DNA of 64,000 nt from Nitrososphaerota archaeon (GCA_013288145.1 JABDCJ010000007.1:8757-72756); one strand, 5' to 3'; positions 17,816 through 26,701 are shown, numbered from the stretch's first letter. Notes: generated from the sequence alone by a model not told the origin. Translations and numbers: made by a program.

Positions 17816-19411
17816 GTGAAGTTACTACGCCCCACGAGAACCGTTTCGATCGGTCTCGTAATTGGACTTATTTTTGTCGTATCGGGGCTTTGGCTTTTTT
17901 TCAGCTATAACGGCGACCAGGCAAACACGCTTGGCAATGCCCGTACCAGTTTCGGATTTGTGACGGAAACTAAGAATAATTCTTACTTCAAAAATGGAAC
18001 GAGCTATCTCCGTGATTTTTCGTCTATCGTTGACATCATTCCGAATTTCAATGATCCAAACAATAACACCCTCTATCTCCATTTGGACATCACTGCAAAA
18101 GTTAATTGGACTTATGGGATCGCTTTCATCTCTCCCTATATTATCACCAGCGAATCGAATTACACTTGCGTACAAGGTGAGCAACCCAACGCATTATGGA
18201 GATTTGTTTCTTTTCCGGGAGGAAATGGATCAGCAGCTTATGTTATCTACAATTCCACTATAACCGGAAGGAATGGTTTTGATAGCGAAAGTCTTTGCCA
18301 GATTTTCACATTCAAGAACTTGATTTATGCAAATGACCACGGGCACTATTCCATAGATCCGGTCCTTGGTCTTGTTTTACCCATTGATGTCATTGGACCG
18401 GTGTTGGGCAAATTTGATCCGTACGGTCTAACCGGGCAACCCGTTTTACCCTCTCTAAATCAGACACTCTTCTACATCTCTATTCCGGTCGATGCTTCTG
18501 ACATTCAAAGTACACCGCCAGCAAACACATTGGTTCCCCTCGATATTTCAACGAAGCCATTTCTACCTGGCAGTCATGTTACCGAGGTCCTATACTTTAT
18601 TCCCAAGGACGAATCAATTTTCTTGAATTTTAATCTACCATCTGTTCAAGCGAGTGATTCACTCGATCTCAACTTCGCTCTTCTATCTTTAGGCATTGGA
18701 GTGCCGGCGCTGACCGGTGCAGCTGCTGTGTACTTTGATAAAAGTCCAAAATCCAAAGAAAACTCAAATAGCCTAGCTGTAGGCGGCCCGATCATGGCTG
18801 CAAGTCCGGAAGAATCTCCACTCCCTCCCCCCAATGACAAGATGCCGGACGATGACAAGGAGTTGTGGGAACTTACGCTTTCGCAAGACAATACCATGCT
18901 GCAGCAGTTCGGCACCGCAGTAATTGGAATAGGTGCCCTCTTTTTTGCTTACGCAGAGATTGCTTACGGTGCGACTTCAGTAGAGGGTCATCACGAATTT
19001 CTGCTAATAATTATAGCGCTAATTGGATTTGCGGCATCCATCATAGTATGGATGAATATGTTCGGTTCTATTCAACAAGGGAAAGCGATTAGAGATGAAT
19101 TGAGGGTTTCCAAGTCTCCTGCAACGGTGAAGCTTTTTCAGAGGTACGACAAAATCATGAGGTGGAGAGACCAAGATGGAAATCATTGGAAGTACTACCC
19201 TGTAAAAAGACTGGAGATGTATTTTTCCGCTCTTGTCTCGCTGGCATGGGTAACAATTATTGCTACAAACTTAGGTGTTCCATTGATTTTCACAATAATA
19301 ATTGATGCTCTCCTACTTGGTGTGGTAATTTGTCATGGTCTGTTGAAATGGCACAAGGAGTCGCCCAAGACACCTAGTGCGGTGGTCGATTCTGCGCTTA
19401 GTAGCAAATAA
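17816..19411 (+). CDS. Large membrane protein with extracellular domain and C-terminal helices
   Basis: 531 residues, GTG 17816 with AAGGAGG-type sequence upstream (17797-17813). An N-terminal helix (GLVIGLIFVVSGLWLFFSY) is followed by about 250 residues outside with many N-glycosylation sequons, a helix near 290-310, a Pro/Glu/Asp-rich loop, then two paired helices (FGTAVIGIGALFFAYAEIAY, LLIIIALIGFAASIIVW) and a final pair near 455-505. No enzyme motif. Possibly a sensor or surface-assembly protein. No family recognised. Confidence 0.7.
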   Translation: MKLLRPTRTVSIGLVIGLIFVVSGLWLFFSYNGDQANTLGNARTSFGFVTETKNNSYFKNGTSYLRDFSSIVDIIPNFNDPNNNTLYLHLDITAKVNWTYGIAFISPYIITSESNYTCVQGEQPNALWRFVSFPGGNGSAAYVIYNSTITGRNGFDSESLCQIFTFKNLIYANDHGHYSIDPVLGLVLPIDVIGPVLGKFDPYGLTGQPVLPSLNQTLFYISIPVDASDIQSTPPANTLVPLDISTKPFLPGSHVTEVLYFIPKDESIFLNFNLPSVQASDSLDLNFALLSLGIGVPALTGAAAVYFDKSPKSKENSNSLAVGGPIMAASPEESPLPPPNDKMPDDDKELWELTLSQDNTMLQQFGTAVIGIGALFFAYAEIAYGATSVEGHHEFLLIIIALIGFAASIIVWMNMFGSIQQGKAIRDELRVSKSPATVKLFQRYDKIMRWRDQDGNHWKYYPVKRLEMYFSALVSLAWVTIIATNLGVPLIFTIIIDALLLGVVICHGLLKWHKESPKTPSAVVDSALSSK

Positions 19412-19516
19412 GCACCTTTGACAATCGCGGCTCTATCAACATCTGTATATCCTGTTTCCGGGCAAATGATTGCAATGCGAGATTCGAATATCACACTAAT
19501 ATTCTGCTGAATCTGC

Positions 19517-19666
19517 ATGGAGCAAATCAAGAAAGAAATGCGAGTCGGCGCCAATGGAAAACTCCCATGCAAATGTCAGAAGTGTGGCGATACCCCGCTT
19601 ACTTGGATTATGCATCACAAGTCAAGTAGGAGATCCAAATCTTTGACGAATCTAGTAAGGAGATGA
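19517..19666 (+). CDS. Tiny Cys-rich protein (49 aa)
   Basis: ATG 19517 to TGA 19664-19666. It contains PCKCQKCGDTPLTW and then HH, so three or four zinc ligands, followed by a basic tail. It lies alone between two convergent genes. Called on cysteine pattern and codon plausibility only. Confidence 0.4.
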   Translation: MEQIKKEMRVGANGKLPCKCQKCGDTPLTWIMHHKSSRRSKSLTNLVRR

Positions 19667-19760
19667 TGTCAAAGTTTCTTCCACGCTTCAAATTGATTCA
19701 GATAAATGACATCGCATAAAGGACCTTTGCATCAAGGAAAGCGTCACCTGGAATAAGAAA

Positions 19761-22052
19761 TTAAGTCCATGAAAGAAGCGATTCTCCACCGCTCAAGAGC
19801 ATCTTCTTGCTAACTCCAAAAGGGGACAGCAATGTTGCACAACAATCTCCAAGCAACTCCACGTAGCGAGAAGAATCGTATTCAGCATTCTCGGCTAATT
19901 CTTCTGGTATGGCTCGATTCATTCCCTTTGTCTTGTATTTGGTAATGACGTAAGAAACTGATTGTCCCGCTTTCAATTCAAGACCTTTCTCTTGAAGTTT
20001 CAGCGCCGCGTTTACAGAGAGCTGTCTTTTAGAAAAATAATCAGCTAGGCTCTTGGAGAGTCTCCGAGTCACAAGCAGAGAAAGCGGTGAAACATCATGT
20101 CGTTCAAGTTCATTCGCAAACTCGTTGAATATCGCAACGCCGTCGGTCCTGGCGGATTTTCTCAACTCCTCCTGATTGTTGCACTTTGCAAGTTCAAACA
20201 AAATTCTCTCCTGACAGGCTCTGAAAAATAGAGGAGTGTCATGTCGTCTCAGCTCAATTCCACGGACTTTGATCTGGTTATCCTTCTCAAAACATCCAAA
20301 ATAGCGTGTTGGAACTTCATTCTGCGGATCAACTTTGGATGGAAGAAATACAATCCATTTGTAAACACCTTCAATTGCCAGTTTGTATTTAGTCGCTTCT
20401 TCGATTTCACTTCGTAACTCTTCATAGTCCTCTAGATTAGCTCTCTCTTTACTCACCCATAATGAGTCGATGATGCCATGAATTACCGTAAAGCCTCGAT
20501 ACTCGGCGGTGTGCATGGCGTCCAATAAGGTCCGCCTCGCAACGCTGCACACCGCGACGTGAGCATCAATCTTCATGAACTTTGCATGACGAAATGAGAG
20601 GTAACCAAAGCAAGTTACCAAAACCCACTTCAGGGCACCAGCTCGCTCGTTGTAGGTTTGTTTCAATAGCGGATCGTTTGTCTGGTCTCGGAGTTTTTTG
20701 TACTCAAAGCGCTTCCAAAGAGGCAGCTCCAGGCTATCGGGCACTATTCCTCTTCGTTTTGCACACAGGTGCACATCGAGGTCGTCGAGACGATTGCTTG
20801 AGTTAGGACAGCAGTGGCAGTTCACCGTCTCGGCACTGATGTTTCTAAATCTGATTATGCTCGGATAGAGTGAAGCAAAGTCAAATTCGCTAACTCTCTC
20901 TCGTATTCCAGGAAGAGGAACGAAAACCAGACCACCTCGATCCGCAACCAAAAGATCATCCATTGTCTTGACATCTTCGGAAATTACGGGCTTGTAAGGA
21001 ACCAAAGTATCTCGAATATGCGCATGGTAGAACTGGAGTCCACTCAATGATTTTCCGATGGAAGCACGGGATGAAGTATGGAACGGCATTCTAGAAATTC
21101 TAGCTATCTCGAATAGACCCTCAAATCTACACTGGTCATAAACGAAGGTGTTTTGTCCATCAACGTGTATCCTTCCGTAGAATCTCTGCGTGGTTGGGCG
21201 ATACATGATCCTGCCATAACTGAAGTAAGTTCTTCCTCCTGACTGGATGTTCGGAACTAGCTTGCTGGAATCAGGGTCTCTGCTCAGGTTGAACGGAACT
21301 CGATGATTCTGAGCTTTAGAATAAAGATAGGGAAATACAAACGCGTCACCGTTACCGGAGATGATAAAGTCGGGATCAAAGAGTTGAACTTGTTTTTCAC
21401 ATTCCGAGAGGATTTGGGCTTCATTGCTTTCGAGGACTATTGGAGCCATCTCTTCTGGATCGTGATAGATTGACGGAGTAAGCGTAATCGAACTGAGCTT
21501 GGAGTCCATCCTGGGGACTTTGTCTGCAAGGGCGATGTCAAGACCCAAGACTTTCAGTCGAGGGGTCTGGTAATCGAGAGACCAAACGTCATCCATTAAT
21601 TTCCATCCGATTATTGCGTCTCCGTCGGTCTGGACGCCGACGCGAGCCAAAGGGAAGAGATCTTTTTCGAGAAAGTACTGTTGCTCAGCGGAAAGATCCA
21701 CATTGTAAAGTCTGAATGTTGAGGGATTTTGAAAAATAGATTCTAGTCGATCCGCTACCTTCTTCTCATTGCCACCGTGAGTAAGAAGAATTTCAAAGAC
21801 GTTGACCTTCCTGGAATCGAAAATGCTTGCTCTTTTCTGAACCACATTTACCGCGGAGACATAACCTGTATTTTTCAGTCGTGAAAAAACGTAATCAGGA
21901 TCGTCACAGGCACTTCCAGCTGCATAGATTTTCGCCTGCCACGAAGGATCTCTTAGCCTGATATTTTCTCCGCTACTCGTCTTAATCCAGAAGGTCATTC
22001 CTGACTTTCCAGCAAGCGAGGGGTAGCAATCGAGCAACCACCCTTCGATCAT
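19761..22052 (-). CDS. PolB2-type family B DNA polymerase with degenerate catalytic motif
   Basis: 763 residues. The N-terminal GWLLDCYPSLAGKSGMTFWI is typical of archaeal PolB2. Exonuclease motifs are partly kept (SGNGDAFVFPYL) but Exo I reads LGLDIALAD, lacking the Glu. Polymerase motif A is intact (EFDFASLYPSII, about 389-400), motif B is ALKWVLVTCFGY (about 473-484), and motif C reads GIIDSLW (about 526-532), with Ile where the first Asp of DTDS should be. A Cys cluster (CHCC...C) lies at about 412-430. PolB2 enzymes are linked to damage tolerance in Sulfolobales. It is the last gene of a four-gene operon with a RecA-like protein. Catalytic competence is doubtful. Confidence 0.87.
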   Translation of the reverse strand: MIEGWLLDCYPSLAGKSGMTFWIKTSSGENIRLRDPSWQAKIYAAGSACDDPDYVFSRLKNTGYVSAVNVVQKRASIFDSRKVNVFEILLTHGGNEKKVADRLESIFQNPSTFRLYNVDLSAEQQYFLEKDLFPLARVGVQTDGDAIIGWKLMDDVWSLDYQTPRLKVLGLDIALADKVPRMDSKLSSITLTPSIYHDPEEMAPIVLESNEAQILSECEKQVQLFDPDFIISGNGDAFVFPYLYSKAQNHRVPFNLSRDPDSSKLVPNIQSGGRTYFSYGRIMYRPTTQRFYGRIHVDGQNTFVYDQCRFEGLFEIARISRMPFHTSSRASIGKSLSGLQFYHAHIRDTLVPYKPVISEDVKTMDDLLVADRGGLVFVPLPGIRERVSEFDFASLYPSIIRFRNISAETVNCHCCPNSSNRLDDLDVHLCAKRRGIVPDSLELPLWKRFEYKKLRDQTNDPLLKQTYNERAGALKWVLVTCFGYLSFRHAKFMKIDAHVAVCSVARRTLLDAMHTAEYRGFTVIHGIIDSLWVSKERANLEDYEELRSEIEEATKYKLAIEGVYKWIVFLPSKVDPQNEVPTRYFGCFEKDNQIKVRGIELRRHDTPLFFRACQERILFELAKCNNQEELRKSARTDGVAIFNEFANELERHDVSPLSLLVTRRLSKSLADYFSKRQLSVNAALKLQEKGLELKAGQSVSYVITKYKTKGMNRAIPEELAENAEYDSSRYVELLGDCCATLLSPFGVSKKMLLSGGESLLSWT

Positions 22053-22079
22053 GCAAAAACTTCCGAAGTTTGAAAAGAT

Positions 22080-22382
22080 TTACGATTGCTGAGACTCTAG
22101 TTTTTCTTGGAGCTTTCTTATTCTAGTTGAAAGCCAGCTTATCGTCTTTTGTTGATCGAGGATTATGCTCATGAGAAGAGATTCGGTGTCGTAACCGCGC
22201 TCAGCTTTGGTTATCGCTTCGGCATAAGAAGATGAAACCGAGTTGAGCAGGTCACGCAGAGTTTGTCGATCCTCAAACCGTAGCGCTTCAACAAACGGTC
22301 TCCATGTGGAAATCTCCTTCTCCGTTCTTGAATTAGAGTGATTTTCCTGAGTTATGTCCTCAGAGACTTCGTCAGAACTCAA
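22080..22382 (-). CDS. Small coiled-coil protein of the PolB2 operon
   Basis: 100 residues. An acidic, probably disordered N-terminus is followed by a helical domain (WRPFVEALRFEDRQTLRDLL ... ESLLMSIILDQQKTISWLST) and a C-terminal coiled coil (RIRKLQEKLESQ). It overlaps the RecA-like gene by 11 bp and ends 27 bp before the polymerase start, so it is in the same operon. Its C-terminal 75 residues have the same layout as the protein at 23076-23357, so the two are probably paralogues that could form a heterodimer. Likely a bridging or regulatory subunit; no named family. Confidence 0.68.
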   Translation of the reverse strand: MSSDEVSEDITQENHSNSRTEKEISTWRPFVEALRFEDRQTLRDLLNSVSSSYAEAITKAERGYDTESLLMSIILDQQKTISWLSTRIRKLQEKLESQQS

Positions 22383-23091
22383 CGTCTTTACCTCGCATCG
22401 AGGGGTGACGAATCAAAGCGGCATGGTCTCTGCTTCTTGCATCTTGATAGACGGAAATGGCTACGTCAGATTGATCTAGCATGGACAAACACTCATTTTG
22501 AGAAGTTGCAACTACAAACATGACCCCGTTTGTTTTGTCGACTACAATTTCGTGAAGCTTCCGAGCAATTAACCGCTGGAGATTCTCGATTTCGGTCTTT
22601 GGGCTATCCTCTTCAGAAAACACTTGGTCTAAACCGCTGACACCGACGAACTTTATCGGTTCATCGGTACGAGATTTTTCAGAAAGCATAGCCGGAAGTT
22701 GATCGGTAATGAAATTTGTAAGCTGGTGGCAAGTAAAAACTCGGACGAGTCCGATTGACTTCAACAGCTTACTCGTAGCGGTGGAGTCTTTCCTTCTTAG
22801 ATCCGATTCGCGTCGAATCAAGTAAGGATCTGCGGCGTTCCCTGCGTCTACGAAAAAGGCACGCCCTCCGAATTGTCTTATCGAGTTTAGGGCAAATAAG
22901 TTTACAACTCCCACGACCCGTTTGCCATACAGATAGGTGAGCGTCTTACTTTTCAAGCCAGTGCCCAGAAGGGAGTCGAGCTTGTTGTCGAAGGTCAGAC
23001 CGTAAAGCTCAGAAGCTCTCTTGATGCCTCGCTCCGCGATAAGACGAAGGTTCTGCGCTACACGAACATCTTGAATCATTCTAGGGAACAC
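22372..23091 (-). CDS. RecA/RadA-like ATPase-fold protein with degenerate Walker A
   Basis: 239 residues. The order of elements is RecA-like: LDSLLGTGLKSKTLTYLYG, then a helix after the P-loop position (VVNLFALNSIRQFGGRAFFV), FVDAGNAADPYLI, a Walker B-like strand (IKFVGVSGLDQVF) and a C-terminal HPSMRG. The P-loop reads YGKRVVGVVN rather than GxxGxGKT, so ATP binding is doubtful. It overlaps both flanking small genes. A degenerate RecA-fold partner beside a specialised polymerase recalls bacterial ImuA with ImuB/DnaE2, an analogy only. It probably recruits or regulates the PolB2 protein on DNA. Confidence 0.7.
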   Translation of the reverse strand: MFPRMIQDVRVAQNLRLIAERGIKRASELYGLTFDNKLDSLLGTGLKSKTLTYLYGKRVVGVVNLFALNSIRQFGGRAFFVDAGNAADPYLIRRESDLRRKDSTATSKLLKSIGLVRVFTCHQLTNFITDQLPAMLSEKSRTDEPIKFVGVSGLDQVFSEEDSPKTEIENLQRLIARKLHEIVVDKTNGVMFVVATSQNECLSMLDQSDVAISVYQDARSRDHAALIRHPSMRGKDVEF

Positions 23092-23357
23092 TCTCCGATT
23101 CTTTCTTCAAGAACAGCGACTTGATCTGTGAGGAGTAAGAGCTGCTTTTGATGCTCTAATAGAACGGACATTATAATTGCATGGACGGGTACTCGTCTTA
23201 CAGACTGACCAATTGCCTGAGTGTGTTTTTTTGAAAGCTGGAGAATGTTGTAAAGAGATTCCTTTTCCAGCTTGGCGAGACCCCTTCCGTAGTTTCTGAG
23301 GAAACGGTCCGTCTCGTCCTGGATTAGCATTGTTCCCGTTGGAATGGTTCGTCCCAT
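23076..23357 (-). CDS. Small coiled-coil protein, first gene of the PolB2 operon
   Basis: 93 residues. TDRFLRNYGRGLAKLEKESL, then HAIIMSVLLEHQKQLLLLTD and a coiled-coil end (QVAVLEERIGE). This matches the pattern of the protein at 22080-22382 (LL-SIILDQQK versus IM-SVLLEHQK), so the operon brackets its RecA-like gene with two paralogues. ATG 23357; a weak TATA-like TTTAACA lies about 30 bp upstream. No named family. Confidence 0.66.
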   Translation of the reverse strand: MGRTIPTGTMLIQDETDRFLRNYGRGLAKLEKESLYNILQLSKKHTQAIGQSVRRVPVHAIIMSVLLEHQKQLLLLTDQVAVLEERIGECSLE

Positions 23358-23635
23358 GTTACAGTAAAAGTGCAGTAACTATTGTTAAACGTGCTGGGTA
23401 TGAAGGTATGCTCTTTCGGAGTTAGTGATTTTTCAGGTCGCAATTGCGTAATTTCAGATATCTTAGTCAATTCACGTCCACACGTTCACGTCAGGCCAAG
23501 TTCAGGGTTTTTGACAATTCTTGACTTGTCGTCGAAACGTGCCCTCTTTTAGCGGGCCGATGATGGATCTGGATCTGCGGTGCCACCTCCGATTTGGCAA
23601 AGCGAGGCCGTACAATTGGAGGCCCCCGAATCTTT

Positions 23636-24091
23636 CTACCAAATTGAATATTTTTCTATGATTTCCCTTGCCTCTGGAGTTTTGTAAATCTGTTTCAAGG
23701 TGCGTGGCTTTTTGTCTTGGAAAACGGAATCCGCATACCACTTTGAGCCAAAGGCAATGAAACTCATCAATATGGGAAGCGTGTCTTCTCCCTTCTCCGC
23801 GAGATCCCATCGAACGAGCTTGGGCCCGTTTCTTTCGACACATTTTATGAACCCCTCTGTCTCTAGCTCTTTTAGCCGCTGGGAAAGAACGCGAGGCGTG
23901 ATCCCCGGAATGTGCTCTAATAACCTGTTGAAACGTTGGATCTTGCGCATCCCAATGTCACGCAAAATCAACAATGTCCATTTTTTGCCCAAAATCCCGG
24001 CACTGATGTGTATCGGGCATTTTACAAAACTAACGGCGGGAAGCAAAGGGTTGTGAGTGTCTTCTTCCTCTTGGTTTCTTATGTATTGCAA
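23636..24091 (-). CDS. HxlR-family winged-helix transcription regulator
   Basis: 151 residues. CPIHISAGILGKKWTLLILRDI and FNRLLEHIPGITPRVLSQRLKELETEGF are the HxlR signature: an N-terminal Cys, the GKKW helix and a GI(T/S)xxxLSxRLKEL recognition helix. Starts at TTG 24091, with TTTATAAA 24-33 bp upstream. It is divergent from 24162-24587 across a 70-bp region with a palindrome, so it probably controls that gene, the exporter beyond it and itself. HxlR proteins often respond to toxic or redox-active small molecules; the Cys in the N-terminus could be a sensor. Confidence 0.85.
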   Translation of the reverse strand: MQYIRNQEEEDTHNPLLPAVSFVKCPIHISAGILGKKWTLLILRDIGMRKIQRFNRLLEHIPGITPRVLSQRLKELETEGFIKCVERNGPKLVRWDLAEKGEDTLPILMSFIAFGSKWYADSVFQDKKPRTLKQIYKTPEAREIIEKYSIW

Positions 24092-24124
24092 ACTATCCTT
24101 TTACTCCCTTAGCTGTTTATAAAC

Positions 24125-24137
24125 TATACTTTGTATA
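24125..24137. promoter_or_regulatory. Palindrome in the HxlR divergent promoter
   Basis: TATAC-TTT-GTATA sits midway between the TTG of the HxlR gene (24091) and the ATG at 24162. TATA-like elements for both directions overlap it (TTTATAAA at 24115-24122, GTATACTATA at 24133-24142). This is a likely operator where one dimer could shut both promoters. Confidence 0.45.
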
Positions 24138-24161
24138 CTATACTCTGAGGATAAGTGCAAA

Positions 24162-24587
24162 ATGCAGACCGAGAAGGGAATGGAGAAAGGACAACTATTA
24201 GAGCAAACTCAAGAAAAAGTACTTTCTACGACGATCAAAGAAATCACGCCGTTTGGTGTAAAACTCGAAATTAACGCGGAGGGTCCGATTACTGGAGTGC
24301 TGTATGTGGGCAAGCATACCGAGACAGGCAGTCTTTACCTAAAGAATGACGGTACTGTAGAGTTGGAAGCGAAGGCCATTGATACCACAAAGGAAGGTGA
24401 TATCCTGGTAATCTCATTCAAAGGCGAGGGGAGGATAAATGGAAATGGTACAGGATCGGCAGAGGGCAAATCCTTCATAACAACGCAGTCTACGAGGCTC
24501 GCACAATTGAACAACTCGTTTATCAGGGTCGAAGCAACTGTAGACTTTGGTACTGGAGACGCCGGCTTGAAATATTACAAACTCTAG
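24162..24587 (+). CDS. Beta-rich hypothetical protein divergent from the HxlR regulator
   Basis: 141 residues, no signal peptide. It is almost wholly alternating beta strands and Gly turns (GVKLEINAEGPITGVLYVGK, EGDILVISFKGEGRINGNGT), resembling a small beta-barrel or beta-sandwich of unknown role. ATG 24162 is leaderless-like behind the palindromic promoter. Its gene order, HxlR then this gene then a multidrug-type exporter, suggests a stress response to a small molecule. No named family. Confidence 0.65.
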   Translation: MQTEKGMEKGQLLEQTQEKVLSTTIKEITPFGVKLEINAEGPITGVLYVGKHTETGSLYLKNDGTVELEAKAIDTTKEGDILVISFKGEGRINGNGTGSAEGKSFITTQSTRLAQLNNSFIRVEATVDFGTGDAGLKYYKL

Positions 24588-24730
24588 GTCGGGACAAAGC
24601 TCAATTCTCGCGGAAGACCAAGGTTAAGGTTTCGGGAAAGGCGAACTGAAAGACTACCGATGTAGTTGCGGGCAATAGGTTTACGCATCTTTACCTGATC
24701 ATCAAAAATGCTCGAAGAGCGTAGAATCGG

Positions 24731-26188
24731 ATGATCCGCAAGTCAAAAGGAGAAAAAACAGAATTGTCAACTGTCAGAAGTATTAACCAGAGTTCCACAC
24801 AGAAGTTAGGTCTCACGCTTGGATTGCTTGCCGCTGCCCAGTTCTTAGTGGTCTTGGATTTCTCAATCGTGCAGATCGCCCTGCCGACAATCCGTGCAGA
24901 ACTTCAGATATCGCTCGCAGACCTCCAGTGGATAATAAGTGCCTATGGTTTGACCTTCGCAGGCTTTCTGCTGTTCAGCGGCCGCGCTTCCGACATTTAC
25001 GGCCGAAAGGCATTGTTCGTCGTGGGACTCGTCGTCTTTTCCCTATCGTCCCTTGCGGCAGGACTCGCGACTTCGGAGATCGTACTCATAGCTGCGAGGG
25101 TGGTGCAGGGAGTAGGCGCTGCTCTTGCCTCGGCGACGGGTCTTGCCCTAATCGTCAGGATCTTCGCGCCGCTTGGGAGGTTGAATCAAGTTCTTGGAAT
25201 CTTTACCGCGGTCGCTGCCACGGGATTCTCGGCTGGCGTCGTCCTGGGAGGCGTCCTGACAGAGACCCTCGGCTGGCGGTGGATATTCTTTGTTAATGTC
25301 CCGATTGGAATTGTGGCATCATTGCTTGCGATCAGATTCCTTCCAGATGCAGGAGAGAGAGTACACAGCAGGCTTGATCTTCCGGGTGCAATTTCTGTGA
25401 CTGGGGGGCTGATGCTCCTTGTCTACGCCCTGACAAAAGTCGGAAATGGTGACGTTTCGTACCAGACGTTCCTTATCCTCGCTTTTGCTGCCGCAGTTCT
25501 GGGCACGTTCATTGCAATTGAGCACCGCTCAGCTACTCCTCTCATGCCACTCGGGTTTCTGCGGAGGAGGACAATCTTCTTTGCGAACGCAACTGCCCTA
25601 CTAACATTTGCTGCGTTTGTCTCAATGATCTTCCTGTTGACTACCTATCTGCAACTTCTACGCTCTTACACTCCCATTTACGCGGCCGCCGCCCTTCTTC
25701 CCGGGTCGTTGCTCTACTTCTCAATTGGAGGGTTCGTCGCCCCCAGACTGGTCAAGAAATTCGGCACGAGGGACGTGCTTGTAGGATCACTGGTGGTTTT
25801 CTCTATCGGGTTACTTCTCTTCACTCGTTTCTCGCTGACCTCCGATTATTTCACGGGAATACTACCCGCATATCTCATCGCCTGCGTCGGGGGGGCCCTC
25901 TCCGGGACGTCGGCGAATATTGCAGCGCTTGCAGGTGCGAAACCGGGGGAGGAGGGAATCGCATCAGGACTCATCAACACGTCTAGACAGATCGGCGGTC
26001 CTATCGGCCTTGCTGTGACAGTCTCCGTTATCGGGCTTGCGACTGTTGGCGTCGGGGTGCTTGCACCGAGTACTGAGGTCATTACGGCATTTGGGTACGC
26101 ATTCGCCGGGGCGGCTGCCTTCGCCGCTTTGGCAGTGGTGACTTCACTTTTTCTAAGAAGCTCGTCTGCGAAATCGAAGACTGATTGA
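24731..26188 (+). CDS. DHA2-type MFS multidrug exporter (EmrB/QacA-like)
   Basis: 485 residues with about 14 hydrophobic helices, the size of drug:H+ antiporter family 2. VLDFSIVQIALPTIRAEL is the family motif in helix 1 and SGRASDIYGRKALFV is MFS motif A between helices 2 and 3; GVGAALASATGLALI and the Gly-rich helix 5 fit as well. It exports hydrophobic or cationic compounds with proton uptake. It lies downstream of the HxlR regulator and its divergent partner. Base composition is richer in GC at third positions than nearby genes, a hint of transfer. Confidence 0.88.
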   Translation: MIRKSKGEKTELSTVRSINQSSTQKLGLTLGLLAAAQFLVVLDFSIVQIALPTIRAELQISLADLQWIISAYGLTFAGFLLFSGRASDIYGRKALFVVGLVVFSLSSLAAGLATSEIVLIAARVVQGVGAALASATGLALIVRIFAPLGRLNQVLGIFTAVAATGFSAGVVLGGVLTETLGWRWIFFVNVPIGIVASLLAIRFLPDAGERVHSRLDLPGAISVTGGLMLLVYALTKVGNGDVSYQTFLILAFAAAVLGTFIAIEHRSATPLMPLGFLRRRTIFFANATALLTFAAFVSMIFLLTTYLQLLRSYTPIYAAAALLPGSLLYFSIGGFVAPRLVKKFGTRDVLVGSLVVFSIGLLLFTRFSLTSDYFTGILPAYLIACVGGALSGTSANIAALAGAKPGEEGIASGLINTSRQIGGPIGLAVTVSVIGLATVGVGVLAPSTEVITAFGYAFAGAAAFAALAVVTSLFLRSSSAKSKTD

Positions 26189-26353
26189 TAAAGAGCAAGA
26201 TCACTCAAGCTAAGTCGGGCGATCAGCGGCAAGTGGACCGAGGTGCCAGTAAACCATGTTATTGACAAAGAAGAAACAGGGAATGTGATCTAACCCTTTG
26301 ATCGAACGACCGAAATTGAAGTTGCAGAAGATGCTTATGTCGCTCTGGAACGA

Positions 26354-26701
26354 GTGTCTGAATATCGATTCAAGGAAGTCTACATGCTCGCTGCCGATCC
26401 TGACAAGAAAGTAAGGGAGTCGAGTAATCGTGTTCACAAGTTTGCAAGATATCTCCTTGAGAAGCAAACTGCGCTCGTCGCGTTCTTCTCCTGGGGTCGT
26501 GGTTACCAGTACTATACGGCTGTTATCTATCCATACGAGAGAAAAGAGGACGGCGGATTGTGGCTATTGATGGGAATGAGCGAAGGTATCCTCCAACTGG
26601 ATTACGGAATGTCTCTGGAAGAAGCTACGACTAAGGAACCAGAACCAAACGTTCCGCTAATTTCTGTTGCGAGAAAACCCAAAGTCAACATTTCAAAATA
26701 A
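26354..26701 (+). CDS. Hypothetical protein, possibly truncated at the N-terminus
   Basis: 115 residues from GTG 26354. Coding-like sequence in the same frame continues upstream (PFDRTTEIEVAEDAYVALER) and, across a TAA near 26291, further still (SGKWTEVPVNHVIDKEETG), so the gene may be interrupted. The run RTTEIEV ... FKEVYMLAADPD ... FARYLLEKQTALVAF ... GGLWLLM loosely recalls the beta-barrel of Ku-type end-joining proteins, but the match is too weak to name. It starts 165 bp after the exporter. Confidence 0.4.
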   Translation: MSEYRFKEVYMLAADPDKKVRESSNRVHKFARYLLEKQTALVAFFSWGRGYQYYTAVIYPYERKEDGGLWLLMGMSEGILQLDYGMSLEEATTKEPEPNVPLISVARKPKVNISK

